Assembly (NCBI GenBank): GCA_013397435.1
Contig: VZRG01000858.1
Coordinates: 198,081 to 262,080 of the forward strand
DNA length: 64,000 nt
DNA from: Erythrocercus mccallii
Taxonomy: Eukaryota > Chordata > Aves > Passeriformes > Dicruridae
Reading direction: 5' to 3'
Shown here in pieces: positions 14,601 to 26,663 of the stretch. The notes beneath the pieces were generated by a model. The model was not told the origin of the DNA. It saw nothing but the letters and a program-made list of their open reading frames with translations, and did no database searches. Numbering within the stretch: position 1 is the stretch's first letter; each line of letters opens with the position of its first letter. The position numbers were made by a program, and so were the translations under genes.

Positions 14601-15342
14601 TGGTCTCCTGGGCAGCCACGGGAAAGGAGCTAGCACTGCATGCCATGGTTTCACTAGGCTCTCTCCACCCCCTCTCTTTTTTTTTTTCCCCTCCTTGTGA
14701 TATTAATTTGCAAAAGCAAAAGGAGGCTGCTGACAGACGAGGAAGCTTTAATTGAGGAGCTCACTCTGCATAAGCCAGGAGTGCCTATGTCTCAAAATAA
14801 ATATGGATTAATTTAGGGCTCAGTAGAGTGATCGTCTGGGAAACTAAATTTGAGTTTGTATCACACCAGCCCTTCCACACTGCTCCTATAGCATGGACAC
14901 AGCATACCAGGAATCTGCCTTTCAGCTTGCTGAATGCTTTTGTTAGTCTACAATCTTCTGTGGCATTCTGTGTCACTCCAGAGTTTGTGCTGTCTTTATA
15001 TTTTCAAGCATTTATTCAAGCTTTTCAACCTTACAAGTATCAGAGGCAGACTGCTGTGTGTCTTAGCACTCATTTGGTTTTTGTAGGTTTCAGCCTTTTT
15101 TTTTTCCTAGCTTGTATAACCATCTCAGTTCCATAATCTGGGCACCTGAGATGGTGATAGGAATTCTGTCTTGCAGACAAACTCTGAACTGCTACCATTC
15201 CACCCATGCTGCCCACTCAGTAGTTTTTAGTATGTTCACAATTTCTGCGAGTCTTCAAATGGTACAAGTTGCTTTGTGTAATCTAGATCTACGCTCTTAA
15301 GTAATTAAAACAAGCAAAACCCTGGTGCTGTTGGTTTGGAAG

Positions 15343-15393
15343 GGAGCTTTAAAAGAATCTTTAAAAGAAGGGGCCAGATTCTTTTAAAGCTCC
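15343..15393. repeat. 18-bp perfect inverted repeat with 15-nt loop
   Basis: The left arm at 15343-15360 (GGAGCTTTAAAAGAATCT) is the exact reverse complement of the right arm at 15376-15393. The loop is 15361-15375. Pairing stops just outside the stem apart from one possible G-U pair, so this is shorter than a typical pre-miRNA. It would form a stable stem in the EHBP1 pre-mRNA. It could be the remnant of a small foldback transposon. Confidence 0.75.
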
Positions 15394-18300
15394 TGCTTTT
15401 GCAGAACTGTAATCTTCTTTGGGATGTGTCCATGGATAGCAAGCAGAGGAGGATGGAGGCATTAATGCACGGTAGCTTCTGAAACTTGCTTTGTCCGAGT
15501 CCTAATGTGCACATTAGAATTTCTGTGGAACAGGAGTATAAACCTTGGTTCATTTATCTGTGTGTAAATGTCAAACTTGCTCAGACAGTAAGAACAGCAA
15601 GATCATCCTGCTCTTTAATTGTTCATGGTAGGCTGTGCAGAATTTCCTAAATATTTTAGACAAATTGGAGAAGGAAGTGTCTGTTGTGAATAGTTGATGT
15701 TCCTGGAACTGTGGTTTTGGTGCAAGATACAATTTTCGGTTCTGCAGGAATGGCAGAAAAATAATTTCTAATTTCTGGTTTTTGCAGACTGAAAACCAGT
15801 AAAGCCTTCTCTTTGAATGCTATTTGACACAGAAATTATGCAAAAGGGAGTAGGGTCCGATTAAAACTGACAGTAGTGTGCCAAAAAGTCTCTTGCATTT
15901 TTTTGTAGTACAAAAAGGTGTTGTTTATGTGGGCAGTTTTGATGGGTTGGAACTATGTTTCAGGCAGCATTTGTCAGTCAAAGAGTTTCATTTTAGTTTT
16001 TTTTTTTAATACTTTTTATTGTGAGACTGCATCTAACAGTTATACTTAAGTGCTTGAAAATAAGAAGGGATAACACTCAACTGGACATCCTCAGTAATGT
16101 ACATACATTATTGTATAGAGATTATTTTTGGTCTGTAGGTAGAGGTATGAGTAGGACTAAAATCAAAGGGAGAGTTGATGTTGCTCAGTGTCTCTCTTGA
16201 AGTTTTCTGGATGCTGTATAGTCAGTGAGGACAGGGGGTGGAATTTGAATTCAAAATTCCTTGCTCAGTTTGCCAAAACTGTTCCTGGATTCTTGTTACT
16301 GCTCTGTTTTACTGTTTTATTGGCACAGTGACCCCGGAGAGGGGCAGGTGACGCTGGTGTCTGCTGAGGATGTGGAGGTGCTGGGGGGCTGCACTTGGGT
16401 TCCAGAGCAGGGAGATGATCAGGCACTTCACCTTCTGAGACCAGCTTTGAAATGCACTGTTATGCCTGAAGTGAAATAGCTGGTTTGTTGGTTTTTTTTT
16501 CCCGGCTATTTTGTGTTTATTCACGTGGCAGCTGTCATGCCCCTGCTCCGCAGGGAAGGGGATCAGCACAGTGAGTTCAGCGGGTTCACGGCAGGTCAGG
16601 TCCCAGCCCACAGGTTTGTGTAGTTCCTCCTCCTCCTGCTCTGCTCTGCTCACCAGGAGCAACCTACCAGCTTGAAACAGAAAGCTTTCCTTTTGGTTTA
16701 AAAAAAACATTTTATTTTTTTATTGTTAAAATGTAGACTAAATATTCTGGCGCAAGGGCATATAAAGGAAAATCAGGCATCTGAAAAAGATCTGGCTCAT
16801 GGCAGCTCCTTCCTGTGAACTTTCCACTGTAAAGCAACACTTTCCATTCAAGGTTTGTCTGAATGGCCCTGTCAGCCTGTGCTCATCCCTGCCAGTCAGC
16901 CTGAAGGGAACTGACTGGAGAGGTTGGTATTACAGGGAGGCTTTCCTGAAGCAGCTCCTGGATTTTTTAGGCACCATTTGTGGACTGAGCATTGCTGGGG
17001 TAAATGTCTGCCCAAAGGGAGTGTCTGTGATTATACAAGGGTGAGATGAGAAACTCACGTGGCGCTTCTTGTGCAGTATTCAACCCCTCCTGGTGACAGC
17101 GGGGCTAAATCGGACCAGGCAAAGAAAGCTTCCACATGGACAGCAGCTGGATGGCACCTAAAATTCAGGGACTGGCCAAGGCATCTTTGTGTTACTGCCA
17201 AAAGGACGGTAAAGAACACAATTCCTAAAGACTGGGGTCAGTTTGTGTATTCTGCAGCGTAAAATTCTGTTTCAAAAAGCTTTCAGACAAGACTTTGCTA
17301 GATAGTTCTGCAGAGGTTGGTTTTTTTTTTCTGCAATAACTCTTTGAAAAATGAAGTGAAATCTGCCCTTGTCAGTTTTTTCTAAATAATAGATGAACTT
17401 GGGTTTTGTTTAATTCAGCTCATCCTGCAACTTCATTTGTGTTTGGTTTGAGAAAATCAAGTAATCAGCAGGACATATTACACATTCCACTCTCAGCCTT
17501 GCAAATAGATGCTGTGCAGATTCAGTAGGTCTGACCTAAAATAGGTCAGTGTCTTGCTTTTCCCCTGTTTTGTATAAACCAAGCAAAGCCAGACTAGAGC
17601 TTCTTTTGAAAAGCAAAGCATAATCTCGAGATGTAGGTCTTGTAGAGGCCAGTCTGTTTAGCAGCAGATGTATTAAAAAATCTAAAATTCACAGGGGCAA
17701 TTCTGGTCTTTCAACGGGCTTGTGTCATCTTGAAAAAAATCTGTAGAGACCTCTGGTGGAAAGAAGTGGAGGAATTTTCTGTGTTAGAAAGTGAAGGTGT
17801 AGAGGTGAATGGATCTCAGCTGTGACGTCCTCTCACTTTCCATGTTTTAATGATTTCTCTTTTGAAATTTCTCAGGCTTGCAAAAACTACTGAATGGTTT
17901 TAATGATGGCAGAACGAACTTTGCCTTATTTTAGAGCCTTGATGCATAGTCCACAATAAGTTGCATTGCGAGAATGCTCCAATAGTCTGACAAAACTCTT
18001 TGGGATGGCACAGACCTTACCCAGGAGTCTTTAACTTCCACCATGGAAGTTTAGGTGAGGTGGGGGAGAAGACCCCAAACCTCTTCTTGAAGTGCACCAC
18101 TTTCTCTTGTAATGTACTTCATCTTATCATTATCTCAGAGATAATTTTACCTATACTGTGTTTTATTCTCCTTAATGCCTCTGCACTTTTGCAATCAGTG
18201 CTGTACCTGCACTCAGCAAGAGGGCTCATTTGGCAAATGCATCAATGCATGACATCATTCCTACAGTGTCTCTGAGCCTGTTTAAAGTATTGGCAGTATT

Positions 18301-21300
18301 TGACTGCGCTTCCTGCAGTTGTAGGCAGCTGTGAAATTTCATTGATTGTGGCAAACAGGAAATTCTGAGGGAAAAAAATCCCCAGCACAAGGCTTGTGAA
18401 AGGCCATGGCCTGATTAGTTCCTTGGCTAATGGTAATAGGCAGCAATAGTGCAAGCCCTAGTGCAGAAAACTGCACTGCAAAGAGTGCTTTTCAAAGTAA
18501 TTAGCTGTAAAATGAGGAAAAGCAATGTTCATCCCAAATTAATGGTGGTATAGAACCAACCACTTTTATTTTTAAGAGACCATTAGAGAGCTTTGCTGGT
18601 GTTTCAGCAGTCGTGTAGAAACCTGTGGGGCAGGAGGATTGGTCCTTAATGGAAATCGTGCATGGCATGCTGGGATGCACAATGCAGAAGGGACAAAAGG
18701 TTATTAAAAAAAAAAATCTTATCAGAAGTACTTTGACATTAGTTCTCCAGTAATTATTTTTATCCTTCAATAGGTGCATCTGCATGTTATTGTGCTAACA
18801 CTGCTGCTTCTCTTATTAATTATACTCTTTTAAGCTTGCTTCACAAGAGTAATCTAGCAGCCTGTACTAATTAATGCAGTTCAAATCAAACATAGTAAAA
18901 ATAAAACAGCTCAGCTGAAAAAGAAAGAAAAGGAGAAAGGAAGGCAAAACCCAACACCTAGGCAGTGAGATGCCAAAACAAACACGCAAGGCTGTACCTT
19001 GTGGGGTACATTCAAAAAGTATCTTCTACATTTCAGGCATTTAACAATTATGAAGTGTTATGAAATGTGGTGCTGCCTTGCTGCTAAGAAATCCTGTTAC
19101 CTGCTTTCCTAGCCTTCACCCAAAGGTTGTTAATCATAGTTCTTGCTGTTGGCTTCAGTGGTCTGAATTAAAGTTAAGTGCATTTGCAATTCTTTCCACC
19201 AACAGATTTCTAACCCCAAGTCTTCTACAGCTTTTTGTCATGGAACAGTAAGTTTGGTGGAGAAATATGTCCTGGGTAATGTTATCAGCTTCTGCTAAAA
19301 GGTTTACAAAACAAGAGTTCACAGGGGACTGATACCTTTCATGTCCTTCTTTTACAAGTGATGTTTGGAGAGTTCTGTAATCAAAATATTGTGCCAAACA
19401 CTTCCTGGAATGGTCAAACCAACCCGCAGAAGACCTTGAATCCTGTACAACCTCCATTCAATCAGTAGCATTTGTAGTGTATGAAGTGCTGATCAGACGA
19501 GTTTTTTTCCAGTATGCAGAATATGTTTTTATTACATTATTTAATAGTTGTGGATATGGCAAAGTTTGATTCCAGTGTGGTTTTTTTTAACTGGTTGTTT
19601 CAGTGGGGAAATGGAAGGTACCAGAATCATGACTTCCATCTGATAGGAAAAGCAGGCTTGGTTTTGAACTATAAATGTTTTATAAATCTTTATTTTGGAT
19701 TCCATTTTAATTGTTTAGTATGCAGGGCAGAGATGAATCTCTTTTTCTGAACCACAAACTTTGAAATCAATCTTCCCTGCTTCTTTGCTAAGTTTCACTT
19801 ATAAATAATAGAGCAAGTGTACTACTATGAATTGCCTTTCTTCAGGAACAGTTTTTTGTGAACCACACCATAATAAAGTAATATAAGTAAATACTAAATA
19901 CAGGTTTATGGTAAGTTATATAGAATACGATGTCGTGGATCCAAGCTGGATCCTTCAACCCGTGCCTCTGGATCCATGCTCTTCCCAGTGGCAGTACCTG
20001 ATGTGCCAGTGCTGATGGCTTCCTTTAGCTGCCCCTTCCAGGGAAATGCTGCTGCTCTGGCAGTGCTGCCTTGGTGGGAAATGCACTGCACCCCCAAGGC
20101 AATCATTCCAGTCCAGTATTAAACACTGCTGCTGAAAGGTCACTGGTGTTGAATTGATAGATTGACACAACTACTTTAGTGGGGAAATGTAGTGTCCAGC
20201 TAAAACCCAGTTCTCTTTCCCTGCTCCAAATCCATTGTCTTAAGGTTAGCAGTGTGCTATTCCTTGCTTTAGGCACGCTGGCTTTGCTGAATAAGTGACT
20301 GACTGAAAGCTAGTGGGTTTAAACAAATGAGAAATGTCATTTGTGCAGCGCAGGAAATTAATTTTTTTTAATTTTTTTTATCGCTGACCATTAACATTTG
20401 TTCAGCTTGCATCATTGTGGATTTTGTATTTGGAATGATATCCAAGTTCAATAAGTAAACTTATAAAGGATACTAAAAATGGTCTCCAGACTAATTCTTC
20501 AGAGGTGATTTTATTTGCTTTGATTATTGACTAATGAGCAGCTGAGGTTTATGATGTTAAGGGAGGGGATAAGTCTGAAGTAGGAAATACTACCTAATGC
20601 TTTCAATTAACAATGTGCATTGTGTGATATTGGCCATTTCCTAGCACTGAGATATCATTAATAACCTTGAATGCGAATTTGCTGATTAAAATATGAGCTG
20701 GGCTTTTTCTTCTGCAAATATATTGGCCTAGGAGAGCAATGAACAGATTGTGGCAGGAAAGGTTGCTCTTGGTTTTGTTAGTCAAACAGTTCTATGAAGA
20801 TATTTTAGAATTATTGAATTTGTGACTTCCTTGAAGAAAATCCCTTAGAAGAAGAACTGTTGTGCTTTTTGTTAGGTTTCAGTGAAACATGTGGTGTACA
20901 GAGTGGGGACACTCGTCCTTTGGGATATTTTCTTCCCTTCTCATCCCATCCATTTGCTAAATATTCTGTCTCCATATTGTGATGACCTTCCTTGGTTGTT
21001 TTTTGGTAAAGTACCTCTGGATGTGAGTTTCTTTCATAATTGAAGCTGAAGGAGCAAATTGTGCTCAGTACTTAACAAAATAAGTATACTGGTGAGAGAA
21101 GTGAGGGGAACAAATGCTACTCCTGCTCGTCCATCAGCATGGCTTGGTCCTCTCAGCTTGAATAAAAATTTTAATTTAATTCTTCATGTTGGTGAATTTC
21201 TGTATATTCCTGGCAGAGGGAGTTCCTCAGGACTGGGAAGTGTTGCTGGCATGGGTTTGGGTTGCTTTGCCTGGGGGTGCGTTGTTTTTCCCTGGTGGCA

Positions 21301-23020
21301 CAAATGCAGTTCCCATCAAAGGGAATGGGCTGGTGCTGGTGTAAGCCAAAGATGAGAACGCACCCCAAGTGAGCAAAGAGCTTTGAAGTCCAACAGGATG
21401 ACCTCATTGCCAAGCAAGATTTTGCAGAAGCTTTGAGCAGAGTCAGCCTGCAGTTTAAGGCACCTAAACAAGCCACAAGAGTGAATTTACAGTTTTAAAT
21501 ACAGCAGTTTGTTTCACTTTCAATTAAAAAAAAGCTTGTGTCCTTATTTCCTTTGCAGGGTCTGCCTTTAGCTCAGTCTTTTGGGAGAGCTTTAGTTCTG
21601 GTGGGGTTTAAATGTGAATCATGGGTGAGGTGTTGTTTTTGTTGTAATGTGCAGAAATGATCAACAGCTCAGTGGAAAAATGCAAGGAAACATGGCCAGC
21701 ACTTCAGGGCCTAAAATGATGATTAAACCAGTTGGGGTTTCATTTGAGAGGTTAGTTAATAAATAGGTAGTCTCCCTGTGATGAAACAGCAGTGTGAACG
21801 CTGCCTTTACTCAGAATATTTGTGTGTATGGGGGGATTTTGGGTGCATCTTTTAATCATGATTTGAATGTATTGTGTCTTGACTTTTTCTTGCTTACACC
21901 CATTTTCCCCCCAGTGATTTGTTTCGCTGTTGGCTTTAGAAATGCAAGGATTCTTACACTGGTGTCTCAAAAATCTGAGTAGCAATTTTTTTTCCAGGCA
22001 GAGTTGCATATGCAGGTTTAGTACTTTTAAGTGGAGATGTGAACTCCATTGAAAATTGTTTGTGGGTGGATTTGCAGCTGGGCTTTGTGATGGAATTGAG
22101 GTCATCAGCCAGAAAACAAAGCTGGAATGGTGTCAGGAGGTGTCTGCACAAGAGGATTATAGGTGTGGAAGTGGGACCATGTGGTCATCATGTAGTGGGA
22201 AGTGTGCCGTGGGGAGAGGGTGGGAAGTCTGGAAGTGAAGTCACTATCAAAAATCACTCAGACACAACTGTAAAACTAATAAGGTAACTATAATAAAGCC
22301 AAACTATTAACCAATAAATAACTCCTAAGAAATGTAAAGAGAAAATTTGTACTGGAAGGGTCGTTTATTGAGGTTTCCATCTACATTCATTGCAAATACC
22401 AAAGAAACAATTGTTCGGGAGACCACACTGATTTTCAGTTTGTCCTTTGGAGTATAAGTTGAGGAAGTGCTGATTTACCTGTCATTGTCCAAGGAGATTT
22501 TGAGGAGTAATATAGGACTTGATTCTCCTGTTCTTTGAGTTATTCAAGTAGAAAAATAAGCCTTTGTGTAAGAAAAAGTGAAATTACTTGCTTTCTTTGC
22601 TACCTAGAAGTAACTTTTCAGTATATTTGCGTAGAAATTCAAGCTAGAATTTGCATTAATGTTTATTTTGGGTACTGGAATGCTTCCAAGCTGTTTTTAT
22701 CGAGTCTGGATCCTGTTCTCTGCCCCATGGAAGAGTTTCTGCTCATATGTGCTGCTGTCTCTGGGGAAATGTCCACAGGCAAGGAGAGCAGGAGGATAAT
22801 GATGACATTACTGTGTGGACTGGAGGACAACCTTTCTCTATAAATACACATTATTTTTCCTGTTAAATGACTGATGCTGAGAGTGGTTTTTAGATGAGCT
22901 ATTTTTAAGAGAGCATGTTACCCATTAAGGATGTCATTACATATTGTGAGAGTTTTAATATAAACTGTTTTCATATTGATCTTGTTGTATATTAAGCTGT
23001 TTCTTCCTTATCTTCAACAG

Positions 23021-23078
23021 GCAGCCAGATAAACTAGTGGTGGTTTGGACAAGAAGAAGCAGAAGAAAATCCTCTAAG
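23021..23078 (+). CDS. EHBP1: EHBP1 internal coding exon (NT-C2 domain, first part)
   Basis: EHBP1 links endocytic recycling to actin. In known members an N-terminal C2 domain contacts membranes, NPF motifs bind EHD proteins, a calponin-homology domain is central, and a C-terminal bMERB domain binds Rab8/Rab10-family GTPases. This 58-bp exon follows an AACAG acceptor and precedes a GTTAGT donor. Its first base completes a Trp codon begun in the previous exon, and it then reads QPDKLVVVWTRRSRRKSSK. This is the conserved strand plus basic stretch after the N-terminal CTKKW segment, about residues 36-54 by family numbering. The paralogue EHBP1L1 differs in the basic stretch (from memory). Entry is phase 2 and exit is phase 0, so skipping this exon alone would break the frame. 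The exon was recognised from protein wording and splice sites. Confidence 0.95.
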
Positions 23079-25816
23079 GTTAGTTGATTCTTTAAAAGTC
23101 CCAGCTTTAGTGACAAACAGCATCAGTGGTTTGAGGGACTGGTTTTTTTTGAATGTGGAGAGGAGCTAAATAAATAAATGAGAAGTATTTTAGTTGTTGA
23201 CTTTTCTTTTTGACTCAGTTTATCCATAAGGTTCAGAATTAACTGCTGGTGGTGTCAGTGCTAATTTATGGGAACTCTTCACTCTGATTTCAGCTTTTGT
23301 TGATTGTTTAGCAGAACTGTATCACCGTCAGTTCAATTCAGTTATTAATTGCTAGACCTAATTAGAAAGGAGAATTGGTTTCTTTACAACAAGTGTATTA
23401 AAAAAACCCCTAATTAAAAGTAATAAAGAATCTGATATCCCTGCAATAGACAGATAAAGCCTGAATAAGAGGCTATTTCACAACCTGAAATGGTACAAAT
23501 AGAAAAGAATAAAAGCAGGGTCTTTCAGCCCAGCAGTGTGTCTTTGAAGTGAATATTTACATTTTACTTCTACAAACACTGTGGGCAAACCTGTGAATTT
23601 GTGTTTCATGACTAATAACTTGCTAGCCTGAGGGATGGGAGGCTGTGAGTGAAGTCTCTCCAGTGTCTGGGCACTGATAAAGTTTGTCTTTCACGGGGAC
23701 AGGAGTGCATGCTGTCCTCCTCCCTTCCCAGGAGCTTCTCCTCTTTGAGATGACTTGGCCTTACTTGCTCATTCCCTTTCCCCATGCTGTGGCCTCTTAG
23801 CCTGGTTGCATTTATGGCAGATGATCTGGTCAGAGAGGAAATTTTGGAAGTTATAATAATTGTTTGAAATAAGATGGTCTAAGCTTCTTTTTCTTTTTTG
23901 TGTGTGTGTATTTGTGTAACACAAAATGATGTTTTAAAGAGCTCTGTAATACTGGAGAGAGGGCATCCATGATAGAGAAAATATCTTGAAATAATTGTGT
24001 TGAAGAACTTATAGAAAATGGGATACACAGTTTTCTGCCCTGCTCAGGAGAGACTTTGGGTTTATTTTGTACCGGTACTCCTCTTTTTCTGATCTCTTTT
24101 TCTGATTGTCGTTCATATTTGTTGTATTTTGTCTTTTAACTTGAGGTATAAGCTCTACTAAGCTGTTAGAATAACAGCTTTATTCTAAGCTGTTTTAGAT
24201 AAAGACTGGATCCTGACTGCCCAGCTAAATGTTGTGCATCCAAAATTCAGCAAATGACAGCATTTCCCTGAGGCAACAGGATTTTCTGGCATTAGCTCAG
24301 CCTTTTGGACTTGAAGTTTTTTTCAGCTGGGCCATAAAGTTCCCTGATATGTCCTCACTTTTGGTCACCAGGCAGTAGAAGCAACTCTTGGATAAACTGA
24401 CAGATTTAAACCTGAGACTCAGAAAAGTTTTTGGCTGACTAAGTCATGTTGAGTAAGATCCCACAAAGGTCCTTTGAAAGAGGCTGAGTGGCCCTGAAAC
24501 CTGGGCAGAACACAGAGTTAATTTTAAAGCTTAGGTAGCTGATGTGACTTGAGATGTTTGGGTCAAAAACTGTAGATCAATAAATGTTCTTGATCTCTTA
24601 GTCATCCTGCCAGTAAAATACTTTATTCAACATACTTGTTTCATCTAATTGCTTTATTGGAAGCAAGTCAAATGAATATTTCCTCTTAATTTATTTTTGG
24701 TGGACACTGGGTTCAGTGAGTACAAAGCATTAATAATTGTCTAATTTTTTTCAGCTTCTTGAGAGGGAGGAAGGGAGGGATGAGGTTTTAGCTTACTGTA
24801 AAGATGTTGTGAAGACTTTCTTGGAGGTTATGTTTTCTGAGCTTTTCAGATCATTAGGGTTAATGAGGGATATCAGCAGCAGATAGTTCCCAAACTCACA
24901 AACATGGCCCTTTGGATGCTCTCCAGTAGCTCTGTGTCTCTCTTGTACTGGGAAAGTACAGGAGATGTATTAAGCAAAAATGTTGTGCAACTGGAAGATA
25001 GAGCTAAGGATGTGTACTGGGATTCCTGCTCTAACTGATATAATTTTAAAATGCCATTGAGCTGAAAGCTGAGTTCTTGATGTCCTTTGAAGCCCTTGTT
25101 TGTGTGGATTTCCATGACCATGGTATGCCTTCTACCCCACATACTCTTTTGCCAAATAAACTACAGTGGTCCCTTCATCAAAAGAAATAATGAGAGGCAT
25201 CATGTGCAGGAGTCTGAGTATTTTTCTTCTTACTGTGGGAAACACAGAATAGGAGCTGTAGATATGTGTAATTACAGTAAGTTTCAAAGTGTTGCAAATG
25301 AAAAGCAAATACTCATTTTGAAAGAGCATATAAATAGCAGTCTGATGGGTGGATGGATACAAGACCATAAATATATCCAGCAGTTACTGACCTTAATGCA
25401 GATTTAAGTTACTTACAGTTCTATTTTGGGACCTGCTCTCCACAGGCAAGTCTAATTTGAAATGTGTTTCCTGAGGTGTGTCAAGATGAGGTGACTCTGT
25501 GTGGTTGGGCATCTCCATTGTGTGTGCCAAGAGTTTACATAAAATGATCATTTGCAGTTTTGCTGTGCTTGGCAGAATTACTGAGCAGTCCGAGAACCAT
25601 AATGAACTTTCAGCTTGGGGAGGGTGGGAGTCGCCTGTCTGCTGGTGCAAATATCTGTTTGCAAAATCAGGTACACTCTTCAAGCTTTATTTGGGTGCTG
25701 TTCAGCATCCATGGTTTACAGGAGGTGCAGCTTGTAGCCATGGATTTGTTTAACTCTTCCTCAGTACCCTGGCACACTGGAAAGTTGCCTGCCCTGGGCT
25801 TTTGGACCTGTCTTTA

Positions 25817-25832
25817 TTTTTTTTTTTTTTTT
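25817..25832. repeat. T16 homopolymer run
   Basis: Sixteen consecutive T on the + strand within an EHBP1 intron. It could be the poly(A) tail of an antisense retroposed copy, but no recognisable element body was seen beside it, so it is listed only as a simple repeat. Confidence 0.8.
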
Positions 25833-26644
25833 AGTGGTGGAAGAATGTCTTTTTTCTAGTGTAGAGCAAGGGAAAAATGTGTTGAAAATGTGTTTACCTT
25901 CATTTCACTGAGATGCTCTGAAATTTCCAGGCTTTGAACTAAGAAATTTCAGTTTGAAAATTGATGTTGCCATGATGTCAAGGAGGTACTTTCTGCTATT
26001 CCTGTGAACATGCAGAGGCTTATGGTTGAATTATATACCTCTGAAGAATCAAATTTGCACTTGCTTCTGAGAGCCTGACAGAATTATTCTTCAAAGATTC
26101 TTTTTGCATCAAAGCTGAAAGAAGGTGCCTTGCTTGTGATTTCAGCACTTCTCTTGCAGTTTTATCAAAAACTCTTTAAGTACAAAGGAGAAGGAGCAAT
26201 GCTGAGAAGAGGGAAAGAACTTGAGCAGTGAGAAGTAAGAGCCAAGAGAGGCGAAGGGGCAGGGAGTAAAAGGAATCCCTTGTATCCAACAGCAGCCTGG
26301 CCAGCATTTTTACAAGGTTCTGCCATCAATAAAGCAGCATAAAGTTGACTTGTGGTGACATTCTGAGGTGCAGTGATGGTCGTTCCAGAAAACGATGAGA
26401 AAAATATCTCTGGGTTCAGGTTTTTATAGTTTGTCTGGGCTTTGATTTTTTATTTGGTTGGCTGTTTTTCGTTTCTAATGAGAAACCCTATAGGTGATTT
26501 GAGAAGCTGATTGGAGAGATGGGGAAGAGGCTCTTTATCTGAGCATCATCTGCTGTGGATGGTGAATAAGGCAGGAGTTGGTGAACGAAGTAGCATAGAT
26601 AACTGTATTTAATAAACGATGTATTCATCATGGATGTCATGAAC

Positions 26645-26663
26645 GTGTGTGTGTGTGTGTGTG
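26645..26663. repeat. (GT)n dinucleotide microsatellite
   Basis: About 9.5 uninterrupted GT units in intron sequence. Confidence 0.9.

Larger units (their letters stand above)
1..23020 (+). other. EHBP1: EHBP1 intron, 3' part (upstream exon outside window)
   Basis: This stretch precedes the first recognised EHBP1 exon and ends in a good acceptor (pyrimidine-rich tract, then AACAG at 23016-23020). The following exon enters in phase 2, so an upstream exon must end with the first two bases of a Trp codon. I looked for the family's N-terminal coding exon (initiator Met through CTKKW) here and did not find it, so it probably lies before position 1. The stretch holds an LTR-like block near 6.0-6.6 kb, two small hairpins and otherwise unassigned intronic sequence. 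Open frames such as 5465-6190 (+, 241 codons) and 12536-12940 (-, 134 codons) show no recognisable domain or convincing gene context. Confidence 0.75.
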
